Origin: Pseudomonas sp. RIT-PI-AD
GTDB taxonomy: Bacteria > Pseudomonadota > Gammaproteobacteria > Pseudomonadales > Pseudomonadaceae
Reading direction: 5' to 3'
DNA: 64,000 nucleotides
NCBI RefSeq assembly: GCF_025642785.1
Contig: NZ_JANZKU010000021.1
Span: forward strand, 21,868-85,867
The translations under genes and the position numbers were made by a program. Positions 37,157 to 45,787 of this stretch are shown piece by piece (the stretch's first letter is position 1; each line of letters begins with the position of its first letter). Under the pieces are notes generated by a model, which ran no database searches, was not told the origin of the DNA, and worked only from the letters and a program-made list of their open reading frames with translations.

Positions 37157-37533
37157 GGTGGATGTTCCTTTCTTCGGTGGGCAGTGGCAGTAAAAGTAGT
37201 CGGCGAAATCCGAACGGGCTCGCGTCGGACGCCGATGGGCGGGGCGACGTCGGCAGCGAGCGGCCATTGCCGGCCTGGCTGTCGAGTCCCGCGGCGCCTT
37301 TGAAACGTCCAACGGGGGATTATCCGTCATCGGCGGCGATAGAAGAACGGGAAAGCGGTCATTTCGCGACGCACTCGCGACAAAAAGCCGCGCGGCAGGT
37401 CGTCATGGCGCGGGTGACGCCGAGGGTCGCGGGCGCGACGACGCGCGTGCGGCGCAAAAAAAGCCCCAGGGTCAAGGAGCGAAACCCTGGGGCGGAAGGG
37501 CCGGCAAGGAGGGCCGACCCGGGAGGAGCGGGT
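37157..37533. other. 377-bp gap between the DctP-like gene and oprN
   Basis: This holds the promoter region of the DctP-like gene and, near its right end, the terminator of mexEF-oprN. I see no gene or repeat in the rest. Confidence 0.6.
37456..37493 (-). terminator. Intrinsic terminator of mexEF-oprN
   Basis: A perfect 10-bp stem (37463-37472 with 37484-37493, 11-base loop) is followed on the minus strand by seven Ts (A-run 37456-37462). It lies 41 bp past the oprN stop. Confidence 0.9.
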
Positions 37534-38931
37534 TCAGGCGCGGGGTTGCCAGCCGCCGCCCAGCGCCTTGTAGATGGCGACGATGCCGCGGTACAGCTCC
37601 ACTTCCGCCTGGGCCTGGGCGTCCTCGGCCGCCAGGCGTTCGCGCTCGGCATCGAGCAGGACCAGGAAATCCACCGTGCCTTCGCGGTAGCGCACCGAGG
37701 CCTGCTCGGCGGCCTCGCGGCTGGCCTCGGACTGGCGCAGCAGGGCCAGCAGGCGTTGCTGGTGCTTGCCGTAGTCGCTGAAGGCGTTCTCGCTTTCCTC
37801 CAGCGCCAGCAACACCTGCTGCTCGTAGCCGGCCAGGGCGCCGTCCGCGTCGGCTTCGGCACCGCGAAGTCGCGCGCGCACGCTGCCGAGGTCGAAGGCC
37901 GCCCAGCTCAGCGTCGGCGCCAACCCCCAGGCCCGGGCGGCGGAAGCGCCCAGTTGCGAGCCGCGCCCGGCGGTGAAACCGAGGAAGCCGCTGAGGTTCA
38001 CCCGCGGGAACAGGTCGGCGGTGGCCACGCCGACGTTGGCGGTGGCCGCCGCCAACTGGCGTTCGGCGGCGCGGATGTCCGGGCGCCGCCGCAGCAATTC
38101 GGCGGGGTCGCCGATCGGCAGCGCCTTGGCGATCGCCGGCAACGGCCGCGGCGAAAGGTCGACGCTCAGGGCGTCCGGGCGCTGGCCGAGAAGAGTGGCG
38201 ATGCGATTCCGCGCATGCTGCTCCTGGGACTGCAACTGCGGCAGGCTGGCTTCGGTGGCGGCCAGGCGCGCATCCGCGCGGAGTACGTCGAGCTGGTTGC
38301 CGACGCCGGCTTCGCGCAGGCGCTCGGTCAAGTCGCGGGAGTTCGCCTGGTTCTTCAGGTTGTCGCGGGCGATGCGCTCGCGCAGTTGCGCGCCGCGCAG
38401 ATCGCCGTAGGCGCCCACCAGTTCGGCAATCAGGCTGACCTGGAGTTGATAGAGCTCGGCCTCGGCGGCTTCGGCTTGTGCATCGCTGGCTTCCAGTTGG
38501 CGCTGGATGCGGCCGAACAGATCCAGCTCCCAGGCCATGTCCAGGCCCAGGTCGTAGCGTTCCACGTTACTGCGGTTTTCGCTGAAGCCCGGCTGCTGCG
38601 CCTTGCCCAGCTCGGCGCTGGCGCGGCTGGTCAGGGTCGGCAGGTCATCGTTGGCGACGTCGTCGCGTATCGCCCGCGCCGCCTTGAAGCGGGCGAAGGC
38701 GACGCGCAGCTCGCGGTTCTCGTGGAGGGCGTCCTGGACCAGGCGGTCCAGGGTCGGGTCGTCGAATTGCCGCCACCATTGGCTTTCGTAACGGGTGCGG
38801 TCGTATTCGGCGCTGTCCACCTGGGCCGGATGGGCGGCCGCCGGGGCGGGCGCGGAGTAGTCCGGGCCGACGGCGCAGCCGCTGACGATCAGCCCCAGGG
38901 TCAGGGCGAGCAGGGTCAGGCGCGGGCTCAT
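37534..38931 (-). CDS. oprN: OprN, outer-membrane channel of MexEF-OprN
   Basis: A 465-residue outer-membrane factor lipoprotein: lipobox VSGC (Cys19) followed by AVGPDYSAP, then two repeated outer-membrane efflux domains ending ALGGGWQPRA. It forms the exit duct for MexE-MexF. The start overlaps the mexF stop by 4 bp, which fixes it. It is the last gene of the operon and is followed by a strong terminator. Confidence 0.92.
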   Translation of the reverse strand: MSPRLTLLALTLGLIVSGCAVGPDYSAPAPAAAHPAQVDSAEYDRTRYESQWWRQFDDPTLDRLVQDALHENRELRVAFARFKAARAIRDDVANDDLPTLTSRASAELGKAQQPGFSENRSNVERYDLGLDMAWELDLFGRIQRQLEASDAQAEAAEAELYQLQVSLIAELVGAYGDLRGAQLRERIARDNLKNQANSRDLTERLREAGVGNQLDVLRADARLAATEASLPQLQSQEQHARNRIATLLGQRPDALSVDLSPRPLPAIAKALPIGDPAELLRRRPDIRAAERQLAAATANVGVATADLFPRVNLSGFLGFTAGRGSQLGASAARAWGLAPTLSWAAFDLGSVRARLRGAEADADGALAGYEQQVLLALEESENAFSDYGKHQQRLLALLRQSEASREAAEQASVRYREGTVDFLVLLDAERERLAAEDAQAQAEVELYRGIVAIYKALGGGWQPRA

Positions 38932-41900
38932 CGCTGTGCCTCCGGCAGGACGTCGGCGGGCTGGCGGCGCGCCGCGCGCCTTTCCACGAAGGCGCGGATC
39001 AGCACGTAGAACACCGGGGTCAGCAGCAGGCCGAAGAAGGTCACCCCGAGCATCCCGGAGAACACCGCCACGCCCATGGCATGGCGCATTTCCGCGCCGG
39101 CGCCGGAGGACAGCACCAGCGGCACAACGCCCATGATGAAGGCGAAACTGGTCATCAGGATCGGCCGCAGGCGCAGGCGGCAGGCTTCCAGCACCGCGCT
39201 CACGCGGTCGAGGCCTTCCTCCTGCTTGTCCTTGGCGAACTCGACGATCAGGATCGCGTTCTTGCAAGCCAGGCCCACCAGCACGATCAGGCCGATCTGA
39301 GTGAAGATGTTGTTATCGCTGCCGGCCAGCATCACCCCGGCGATGGCCGACAACAGGGTCATCGGCACGATCAGGATCACCGCCAGCGGCAGGCTCCAGC
39401 TTTCGTACTGCGCCGCCAGCACCAGGAAGGCCAGCAGCACGCAGAGCGGGAAGACCAACAGCGCGGTATTGCCGGCGAGAATCTGCTGGAAGGTCAGCTC
39501 GGTCCATTCATAGCTCATGCCGTTGGGCAACTCCTCCTTCAGCAGCCGTTCCATTGCCGCCTCGGCCTGCCCGGTGCTGTAGCCGGGGGCCGCCGCGCCG
39601 TTGAGTTCGGCGGTGATGAAGCCGTTGTAGTGCATCACCCGGTCCGGGCCGGCGCTGTCGCTCACCTTGACGAAGGTGGACAGCGGCACCATCTCGCCGC
39701 GGTCGTTGCGCACCTTGAGCTGGCCGATCTGCTCGGCATCCAGGCGGAAGCGCTGGTCCGCCTGCACGTTGACCTGGTAGGTACGGCCGAAACGATTGAA
39801 GTCGTTGGCGTACAGCGAGCCCAGGTAGATTTGCAAGGTGGAGAAGATGTCGTCGATGGCCACGCCGTGGGTCTTGGCCTTGTCGCGGTCGATGTCGGCG
39901 TCGATCTGCGGCACGTTGACCTGGAAACTGGAGAACAGCCCGCTCAGTTCCGGCACCTTTTGGCTCTTGGCGATGAGGTTCTGCACTTGGGCGTAGAGCG
40001 CCTCGTAGCCCAGGTTGCCGCGGTCCTCCACTTGCACGCGGAAACCGCCGATGGTGCCCAGGCCCATCACCGGCGGTGGCGGGAAGATCGCGATGAAGGC
40101 GTCCTGGATAACGGTGAACTCCTGGTTCAGCGCGGCGGCGATGCTGTTGGCGGACAACGACGGATCGCGGCGCTCATCGAACGGTTTGAGCGTGACGAAG
40201 ATGACGCCGCTGTTGGGGCTGTTGGTGAAGCCGTTGATGGACAGGCCGGGGAAGGCCACGGTGCTTTCCACGCCCGGATGGTTCAGGGCGCGGGCGGACA
40301 TGTCCTTGATCACCGCCTCGCTGCGATCGAGGGTGGCGGCGTCCGGCAACTGAGCGAAGGCCACCAGGTATTGCTTGTCCTGGGGCGGCACGAAGCCGGT
40401 GGGCGTCGCGGAGAAGCCCAGCCAGGTCAGGACCATCAGCCCGGCATACAGCAACAGGGCGATCGAACTGCCCCGCAGCACCCGGCGCACGGTGCCGACG
40501 TAGCCATGGCTGGCACGCTCGAAGAAGCGGTTGAAGGGGCGGAACAGCCAGGTGCCCAGCAGGCGGTCGAGCAACCGCGAGAATCCGTCGCGGGGCTCGT
40601 CGTGGCCCTTGAGCAGGGCGGCCGCCAGTGCCGGCGACAGCGTCAGGGAGTTGAACGCGGAGATCACCGTGGAAATCGCGATGGTCAGGGCGAACTGCTG
40701 GTAGAAGCGCCCGGTGAGGCCGGAGATGAAGGCTGTGGGAATGAACACCGCGCAGAGCACCAGGGCGGTGGCGATGATGGGGCCGGTCACTTCCTTCATG
40801 GCCTGGCGGGTGGCGGCCACGGGTTTCAGGCCGAGCCCGATGTTCCGCTCGACGTTTTCCACCACCACGATGGCGTCGTCCACCACGATGCCGATGGCCA
40901 GCACCAACCCGAACAGCGACAGCGCGTTGAGCGAGAAGCCGAGCATGTGCATCACCGCAAAGGTGCCGATCAGCGAGACCGGCACCGCCGCCAGGGGGAT
41001 GATCGAGGCGCGCCAGGTCTGCAGGAACACCACCACCACCAGCACCACCAGCAGGATCGCTTCGAACAGCGTATGCACCACCGCCTCGATGGAGCCGCGG
41101 ACGAAGATGGTCGGGTCATAGACGATGGAGTAGTCCATGCCTTCCGGGAAACTGCGCTTGAGCTCGGCCATTTTCGCCCGGACCTGGTTGGAGACCTCGA
41201 TGGCGTTGGAGCCGGGGCGCTGGAAAATCGGAATCGCCACCGCGGGGTCGTTGTTCAGCAGCGAGCGCAGGGCGTACTGGCTGGAACCCAGCTCAATCCG
41301 GGCGATATCCCGCAGGCGGGTGATCTCGCCGTCCTTGCCGGCGCGTACCACGATGTTCTCGAACTCTTCCTCGGTCACCAGGCGGCCCTGGGTATTGATC
41401 GACAACTGGAAGCTGGTGGCGCCGGGGGCGGGCGGTGCGCCGAGGGCGCCGGCGGCTACCTGGCGGTTCTGCTCGCGGATCGCCGCCACCACGTCGCTGG
41501 CGGTGAGGTTGCGCGAAGCCACCTTGTCCGGGTCGAGCCAGACCCGCAGGGAGTAATCGCCCATGCCGAACAACTGCACGTCGCCAATGCCGTCCAGCCG
41601 CGCCAGCTCGTCCTTGACGTTGAGGATGGCGTAGTTGGACAGGTAGAGCATGTCGTAGCGCTGATCCGGCGAGGTCAGGTGCACCACCATGGTCAGGTCG
41701 GGGGAGGCCTTGTCGGCGGTTACCCCGAGGCGCTGCACTTCCTCGGGCAACTTGGGCAGGGTGCGGGTCACGCGGTTCTGCACCTGCACCTGGGCGGTGT
41801 CCAGGTCGGTGCCCAGGGCGAAAGTCAGGGTGAGGGTCATCTTGCCGTCGGCGGTGGCCTGGGACGACATGTAGAGCATGTGCTCGACACCGTTGATGGC

Positions 41901-42107
41901 CTGTTCCAGTGGAGCGGCGACGGTTTCGCCGATCACCTTGGGGTTGGCGCCGGGGAAGGTGGCGCGGACCACCACGGTGGGCGGCACGACCTCGGGGTAC
42001 TCGCTGATCGGCAGTTGGAACAGCGAGATGGCGCCGCCGATCAGGATGATCAACGACAGGACCGCGGCGAAGATCGGCCGGCGGATGAAGAACTGCGAGA
42101 AATTCAT
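38928..42107 (-). CDS. mexF: MexF, RND efflux transporter
   Basis: A 1059-residue HAE1-type RND pump: MNFSQFFIRRPIFAAVLS start, helix-4 motif GIVVDDAIVVVEN with the proton-relay aspartates, 12 membrane helices and full-length periplasmic porter and funnel domains. In P. aeruginosa MexEF-OprN exports chloramphenicol, fluoroquinolones, trimethoprim and quinolone-signal precursors. The ATG at 42107 is chosen as it gives the family N-terminus; a start 54 bases earlier adds unrelated residues. It lies 63 bp downstream of mexE. Confidence 0.95.
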   Translation of the reverse strand: MNFSQFFIRRPIFAAVLSLIILIGGAISLFQLPISEYPEVVPPTVVVRATFPGANPKVIGETVAAPLEQAINGVEHMLYMSSQATADGKMTLTLTFALGTDLDTAQVQVQNRVTRTLPKLPEEVQRLGVTADKASPDLTMVVHLTSPDQRYDMLYLSNYAILNVKDELARLDGIGDVQLFGMGDYSLRVWLDPDKVASRNLTASDVVAAIREQNRQVAAGALGAPPAPGATSFQLSINTQGRLVTEEEFENIVVRAGKDGEITRLRDIARIELGSSQYALRSLLNNDPAVAIPIFQRPGSNAIEVSNQVRAKMAELKRSFPEGMDYSIVYDPTIFVRGSIEAVVHTLFEAILLVVLVVVVFLQTWRASIIPLAAVPVSLIGTFAVMHMLGFSLNALSLFGLVLAIGIVVDDAIVVVENVERNIGLGLKPVAATRQAMKEVTGPIIATALVLCAVFIPTAFISGLTGRFYQQFALTIAISTVISAFNSLTLSPALAAALLKGHDEPRDGFSRLLDRLLGTWLFRPFNRFFERASHGYVGTVRRVLRGSSIALLLYAGLMVLTWLGFSATPTGFVPPQDKQYLVAFAQLPDAATLDRSEAVIKDMSARALNHPGVESTVAFPGLSINGFTNSPNSGVIFVTLKPFDERRDPSLSANSIAAALNQEFTVIQDAFIAIFPPPPVMGLGTIGGFRVQVEDRGNLGYEALYAQVQNLIAKSQKVPELSGLFSSFQVNVPQIDADIDRDKAKTHGVAIDDIFSTLQIYLGSLYANDFNRFGRTYQVNVQADQRFRLDAEQIGQLKVRNDRGEMVPLSTFVKVSDSAGPDRVMHYNGFITAELNGAAAPGYSTGQAEAAMERLLKEELPNGMSYEWTELTFQQILAGNTALLVFPLCVLLAFLVLAAQYESWSLPLAVILIVPMTLLSAIAGVMLAGSDNNIFTQIGLIVLVGLACKNAILIVEFAKDKQEEGLDRVSAVLEACRLRLRPILMTSFAFIMGVVPLVLSSGAGAEMRHAMGVAVFSGMLGVTFFGLLLTPVFYVLIRAFVERRAARRQPADVLPEAQR

Positions 42108-42170
42108 GGGACTCGTTCCGTAAAGCGGGGGCGTGGCGCGACGCGCATGGACGGGAGGCAAGGCGAGGCG

Positions 42171-43409
42171 CTAGCTGCCCGGATTGCCTCCGGCGTTGCG
42201 CTTGGCGAGGCGCAGGTCTTCGGCGGCGCCGACGGCGGTGCGTTGCTTCTGCAGGGCGGCCAGGGTGTCGGCCTCGGCCATGGGGACGTCCTGGGCGTCC
42301 ACCGGCATGCCGGGCCGCGCCCGTTGCAAGCCGTTGACCACGATCTTCTCGCCGCGCGCCAGGCCGCTGCGGACGATGCGCAGGCCTTCCAGCTTCGGCC
42401 CCAGGTCGATGGCGCGGTAACCGACCTTGCCGTCGCCGCCCAGCACCAGCACGAACTTCTTGCCGAGGTCGGTCCCCACCGCGGCGTCCTTGATCAGGAC
42501 CGCATCGTAGGTGGCGCTGCCGACCAGTTTGATCCGCGCATAGAGGCCGGGGGTGAACTGGCCATCGCGGTTATCGAAGACCGCGCGGCCGCGGATGGTG
42601 CCGGTCTGGCGGTTGACCTGGTTGTCGAGGAAGTCCAACTGGCCCAGGTGCGGGGTGCCTTCCTCGTTGCTCAGGCCCAGGTAGACCGGGCTGGCGCCGC
42701 GGGCGTCGGTGCCGGCGCGGCGGGCTTCTTCGATGTACTTGAGGAAGACCCGCTCGTCGGCGTCGAAGTAGGCATAGACCTTATCGGTGGAGACCAGCGA
42801 GGTGAGCAGGGATTCGCCGCCGTTGACCAGGTTGCCGGCGGTGACCTCGGCACGGCCGACGCGGCCGGAGATGGGCGCGGTGACCCGGGTGAAGCCGAGG
42901 TTGAGGCGTGCCACGTCCAGTTGCGCCTGGGTCGCGGCCAGCGCCGCCTGGGCCTTCTGCGCGGCGCTGACGCGGGCGTCGGCCAGTTCGGTGGAAATCG
43001 CGTTGCTCTGCCGCAGGCGTTCGCCGCGATTGGCTTCGCTGTTGGTTCGGGTGAGGTTGGCGCGGGCCTGTTGCAATTGCGCTTCGAGGCGCTTGACCTC
43101 GGCCTCGAAAGGACGCGGATCGATCTGGAACAGCAGGTCGCCCTTTTTCACCAGAGTGCCTTCGCTGAAGGCGACCTTGTCGATGAAGCCGGACACCCTC
43201 GGGCGGATTTCCACCGATTCCGGGGCTTCGAGACGACCACTGAATTCGTCCCATTCGTTTACCGGCTGCTGGATGACCTCAGCGACACTGACCTTGGCCG
43301 GCGGCAGCGCGCTTTGCGCGTTGTCCGGAGTCTTGCCGCAGGCGCTGAGGACCAGCATGGCCGCCAGGGCCAGGGGGAAGTGTCGAAAAAAGGGGTATGA
43401 CTGTTCCAT
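42171..43409 (-). CDS. mexE: MexE, RND periplasmic adaptor lipoprotein
   Basis: A 412-residue membrane-fusion protein. A lipoprotein signal with lipobox LSAC (Cys24) is followed by the lipoyl domain (RPRVSGFIDKVAFSEG), a coiled-coil hairpin (about 100-165) and beta-barrel domains. It links MexF to OprN. It is first in the operon and 142 bp downstream of mexT on the same strand; the gap carries a 15-bp palindrome that is a likely MexT site. Confidence 0.94.
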   Translation of the reverse strand: MEQSYPFFRHFPLALAAMLVLSACGKTPDNAQSALPPAKVSVAEVIQQPVNEWDEFSGRLEAPESVEIRPRVSGFIDKVAFSEGTLVKKGDLLFQIDPRPFEAEVKRLEAQLQQARANLTRTNSEANRGERLRQSNAISTELADARVSAAQKAQAALAATQAQLDVARLNLGFTRVTAPISGRVGRAEVTAGNLVNGGESLLTSLVSTDKVYAYFDADERVFLKYIEEARRAGTDARGASPVYLGLSNEEGTPHLGQLDFLDNQVNRQTGTIRGRAVFDNRDGQFTPGLYARIKLVGSATYDAVLIKDAAVGTDLGKKFVLVLGGDGKVGYRAIDLGPKLEGLRIVRSGLARGEKIVVNGLQRARPGMPVDAQDVPMAEADTLAALQKQRTAVGAAEDLRLAKRNAGGNPGS

Positions 43410-43491
43410 GCTGTGCTCCGCCAGTCGTTGTTCTGAGTGGGCGGAGTCTGCTGTGCGGTGTCCGTCGTCACGAATCGAATGCCATGAAAAT

Positions 43492-43510
43492 GACTATCAC
43501 TGACAGTGAT
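43492..43510 (-). promoter_or_regulatory. Candidate MexT operator upstream of mexE
   Basis: A perfect 15-bp palindrome ATCACTGACAGTGAT (43496-43510), directly adjoined by GACTATCA (43492-43499), lies in the 142-bp mexT-mexE gap, 87 bp upstream of the mexE start. A related copy lies between mexT and mexS. MexT is known to activate mexEF-oprN from this region; assigning it to this exact element is inference. Confidence 0.5.
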
Positions 43511-43551
43511 TTCCTGCTCGGGAGCGTGTGGCCGCGCGGGTTGCGCCGCGT

Positions 43552-44469
43552 TCAGGCGAGGCTGTCGGGGTCGCCGACGAACATCTGGATGCGCGAACGC
43601 AGCCAGCGTTCCGCCGGATCGTTGTCCTGAGCCCCGCGCCAGGCCATGGACAATTCGAAGGCCCTCGACTCGAAGGGCATGTCTTCGGCGCGCAGGCCGC
43701 CGGCGGCGGTGAGCGCGGCGGCCGTGTAGTCCGGCACCACCGCCACCAGGTCGGTCCCCGCCAGCAATGTGCCCAGCCCATTGAACTGCGGCACCGCCAG
43801 CACCACCTTGCGGCTGCGCCCGAGTTGCGCCAGCTCTTCGTCGATGAAGCCGTTGAGATCGCCGGCGAAGGACACCATGGCGTGGGGACGCGCGCAGTAG
43901 TCGTCCAGGCTCAGCGGGCCGGGCACCGAGTCGGCACGCAGCACCTGGCCTTTGCTGCGGCGCAGGGTCTTGCGCTTGGCGTTGGCGGGCAGCTCGTCGG
44001 TGTAGCTCACCCCCACGGAAATCTCCCCGGAGGCCAGCAGGTTCGGCATCAGCAAGTAGTTGGCCCGGCGCACCACCAGCACCACGCCGGGTGCCTCGGC
44101 ACGCAGGCGTCGCAACAGCGGTGGCAGCAGGGCGAATTCGACATCGTCGGACAGGCCGATGCGGAACACCGCGGTGCTGGTCGGCGGGTCGAAGTCGGCG
44201 GCGCGGCTGACCGCGGTGGAAATCGCATCCAGCGCCGGCGACAGCAGGCCGAAGATTTCCTGGGCCCGCGCGGTGGGCTCCATGCTCCGTCCGGTGCGGA
44301 CGAACAGCGGATCGTCGAACAGCGCGCGCAGGCGGGCGAGGGCCGCGCTGATCGCCGGTTGACCGAGGAACAGCTTTTCCGCGGCGCGGGTCACGCTGCG
44401 CTCGTGCATCAGGGTTTCGAAAACGATCAGCAGGTTAAGGTCGAGTCGGCGCAGGTCGTTGCGATTCAT
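43552..44469 (-). CDS. mexT: MexT, LysR-type activator of mexEF-oprN
   Basis: A 305-residue LTTR starting MNRNDLRRLDLNLL, with the helix-turn-helix at about 10-68 (RSVTRAAEKLFLGQPAISAALARL) and an effector domain to the end. It matches the functional 304-residue form of P. aeruginosa MexT. The frame is intact through the region where PAO1-type strains often carry an 8-bp duplication, so the protein should be full length. The ATG at 44469 is chosen on family grounds; an upstream in-frame start would add 52 unrelated residues. It lies upstream of mexE in the same direction and is divergent from mexS. Confidence 0.94.
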   Translation of the reverse strand: MNRNDLRRLDLNLLIVFETLMHERSVTRAAEKLFLGQPAISAALARLRALFDDPLFVRTGRSMEPTARAQEIFGLLSPALDAISTAVSRAADFDPPTSTAVFRIGLSDDVEFALLPPLLRRLRAEAPGVVLVVRRANYLLMPNLLASGEISVGVSYTDELPANAKRKTLRRSKGQVLRADSVPGPLSLDDYCARPHAMVSFAGDLNGFIDEELAQLGRSRKVVLAVPQFNGLGTLLAGTDLVAVVPDYTAAALTAAGGLRAEDMPFESRAFELSMAWRGAQDNDPAERWLRSRIQMFVGDPDSLA

Positions 44470-44620
44470 CCGTTCGGCACTCGGTCGGGGTGGCCCAAGC
44501 GCAAGAGGCTGAAGCTTGGAGCGGTCGGGCGTCAAGCGGCGCGTCGTGGTAGGGTGGCGGTCGGCATGCCGGGCGAAACCGCGTCTCCGAGTGCGTCGTG
44601 GGGGCCTTATCCGACAGGCG

Positions 44621-44646
44621 ATCACTGCCAGGCATGACGACTATCA
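44621..44646. promoter_or_regulatory. Second candidate MexT site, between mexT and mexS
   Basis: ATCACTGCCAGGCAT (44621-44635) matches the palindrome upstream of mexE at 12 of 15 positions, and GACTATCA (44639-44646) repeats the octamer found beside that palindrome. It lies 76 bp upstream of the mexS start. Confidence 0.4.
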
Positions 44647-44721
44647 GCTGCGGCGGGTGGTCTTGCCGGCGAAGCCCGGATAAAGTCCATGGCCATGATT
44701 AAGCGACAGGTGAGGTGTGCG

Positions 44722-45738
44722 ATGTCCCGCGTCATCCGTTTTCACCGATTCGGCCCTGCCGACGTGCTCCAGTACGAAGAACTGCCGACCCCCACCCCGG
44801 GTGCCGGCGAAGTGCTGGTACGGGTTCAGGCCATCGGTGTGAGTTGGAAAGACATTCTCTGGCGGCAGAATCTCGCGCCCGAGCAGGCTCATCTGCCGGC
44901 CGGCGTCGGCGATGAGCTGGCGGGGCTGGTGGAGGCCGTGGGCGCGGGCGTGGACGATTTGCAACCGGGCATGGCGGTGGCGAGCTTTCCGGCGAATACC
45001 GCGAACCGCTATCCGGCCTACGGCGACCTGATGCTGATGCCGCACAGTGCACTGACCCGATACCCGGATACGCTCTCGCCGGTGCAGGCAAGCGTGCACT
45101 ACGCACCGCTGCTGCTGGCTTATTTCGCGCTGGTCGACCTGGCCGGGCTGAAGGCCGGCCAGCGGGTGCTGATCACCGAGGCCAGCAACTGCTTCGCGCC
45201 CCAGACTTTGCAGTTGGCCAAGGCGTTGGGCGCCGAGGTGATCGCGTCGACCCAGGATCCCGAGGCCCGCGCGTTTCTCGAAGCGCTCGGCGCGGACAAG
45301 GTGGTGGTGACCGAGGAGCAGGACCTGGTCCTGGCAATAGAGAAATACACCGACAAGCGCGGCGTCGAAGTGGTGCTGGATGCCTGTGGCGGACAGCAGA
45401 TGTCCCTGCTCGGCGACATCGCCGCACCGCGCGGCAAACTGGTGCTCTACGGACTCAACGGGGGCAACGAGGCGAGCTTCCCGGCATGCGCGGCGTTCAA
45501 GAAACACCTGCAGTTCTACCGGCATTGCCTGCTGGATTTCACCGGCCATCCCGAGCTGGGTATCGAGTCGAATCCCGAGTCGGTGGCACGGGCGCTGGCG
45601 CATATCAACCAGCTCACCCGCGACGGTCTGCTCCAGCCGCCCATCGACCGAGTGTTCGGCTTCGACGAGGCGGTCGAAGCGCATCGCTACATGGAGAGCG
45701 GCCCCAAGCGGGGCCGGATCGCGCTCACGCTGGCGTGA
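44722..45738 (+). CDS. mexS: MexS, MDR-family oxidoreductase
   Basis: A 338-residue zinc-independent medium-chain dehydrogenase/reductase of the quinone-oxidoreductase type, divergent from mexT as in P. aeruginosa. There, loss of MexS raises MexT activity and MexEF-OprN expression, probably because an electrophilic or disulfide-stress metabolite accumulates. The nucleotide-binding region (KAGQRVLITEASNCFAPQTL, about 144-163) departs from the usual GxGGxG loop, which is a known peculiarity of this group. The ATG at 44722 has AGGTGAGG upstream. The gene appears intact. Confidence 0.9.
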   Translation: MSRVIRFHRFGPADVLQYEELPTPTPGAGEVLVRVQAIGVSWKDILWRQNLAPEQAHLPAGVGDELAGLVEAVGAGVDDLQPGMAVASFPANTANRYPAYGDLMLMPHSALTRYPDTLSPVQASVHYAPLLLAYFALVDLAGLKAGQRVLITEASNCFAPQTLQLAKALGAEVIASTQDPEARAFLEALGADKVVVTEEQDLVLAIEKYTDKRGVEVVLDACGGQQMSLLGDIAAPRGKLVLYGLNGGNEASFPACAAFKKHLQFYRHCLLDFTGHPELGIESNPESVARALAHINQLTRDGLLQPPIDRVFGFDEAVEAHRYMESGPKRGRIALTLA

Positions 45739-45754
45739 GCCAGGCGGAAAACCG

Positions 45755-45780
45755 AAGGCCCAGGGTGACGTGGGCCTTTC
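45755..45780. terminator. Bidirectional terminator between mexS and the YbhN-like gene
   Basis: An 8-bp stem (45755-45762 with 45771-45778, 8-base loop) has Ts on its plus-strand side and A-rich sequence before it. It lies between genes stopping at 45738 and 45788. Confidence 0.75.
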
Positions 45781-45787
45781 GAGTGTC

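Noticed and set aside
39081..43400. A continuous plus-strand open frame of over 1400 codons
   Set aside because: It is exactly antisense to mexF and mexE, lacks any family-like sequence, and is a by-product of high GC at third codon positions.
43552..44469. A mexT inactivation by octamer duplication, as seen in some P. aeruginosa strains
   Set aside because: The helix-turn-helix region reads through in frame with no duplicated octamer, so MexT appears intact.
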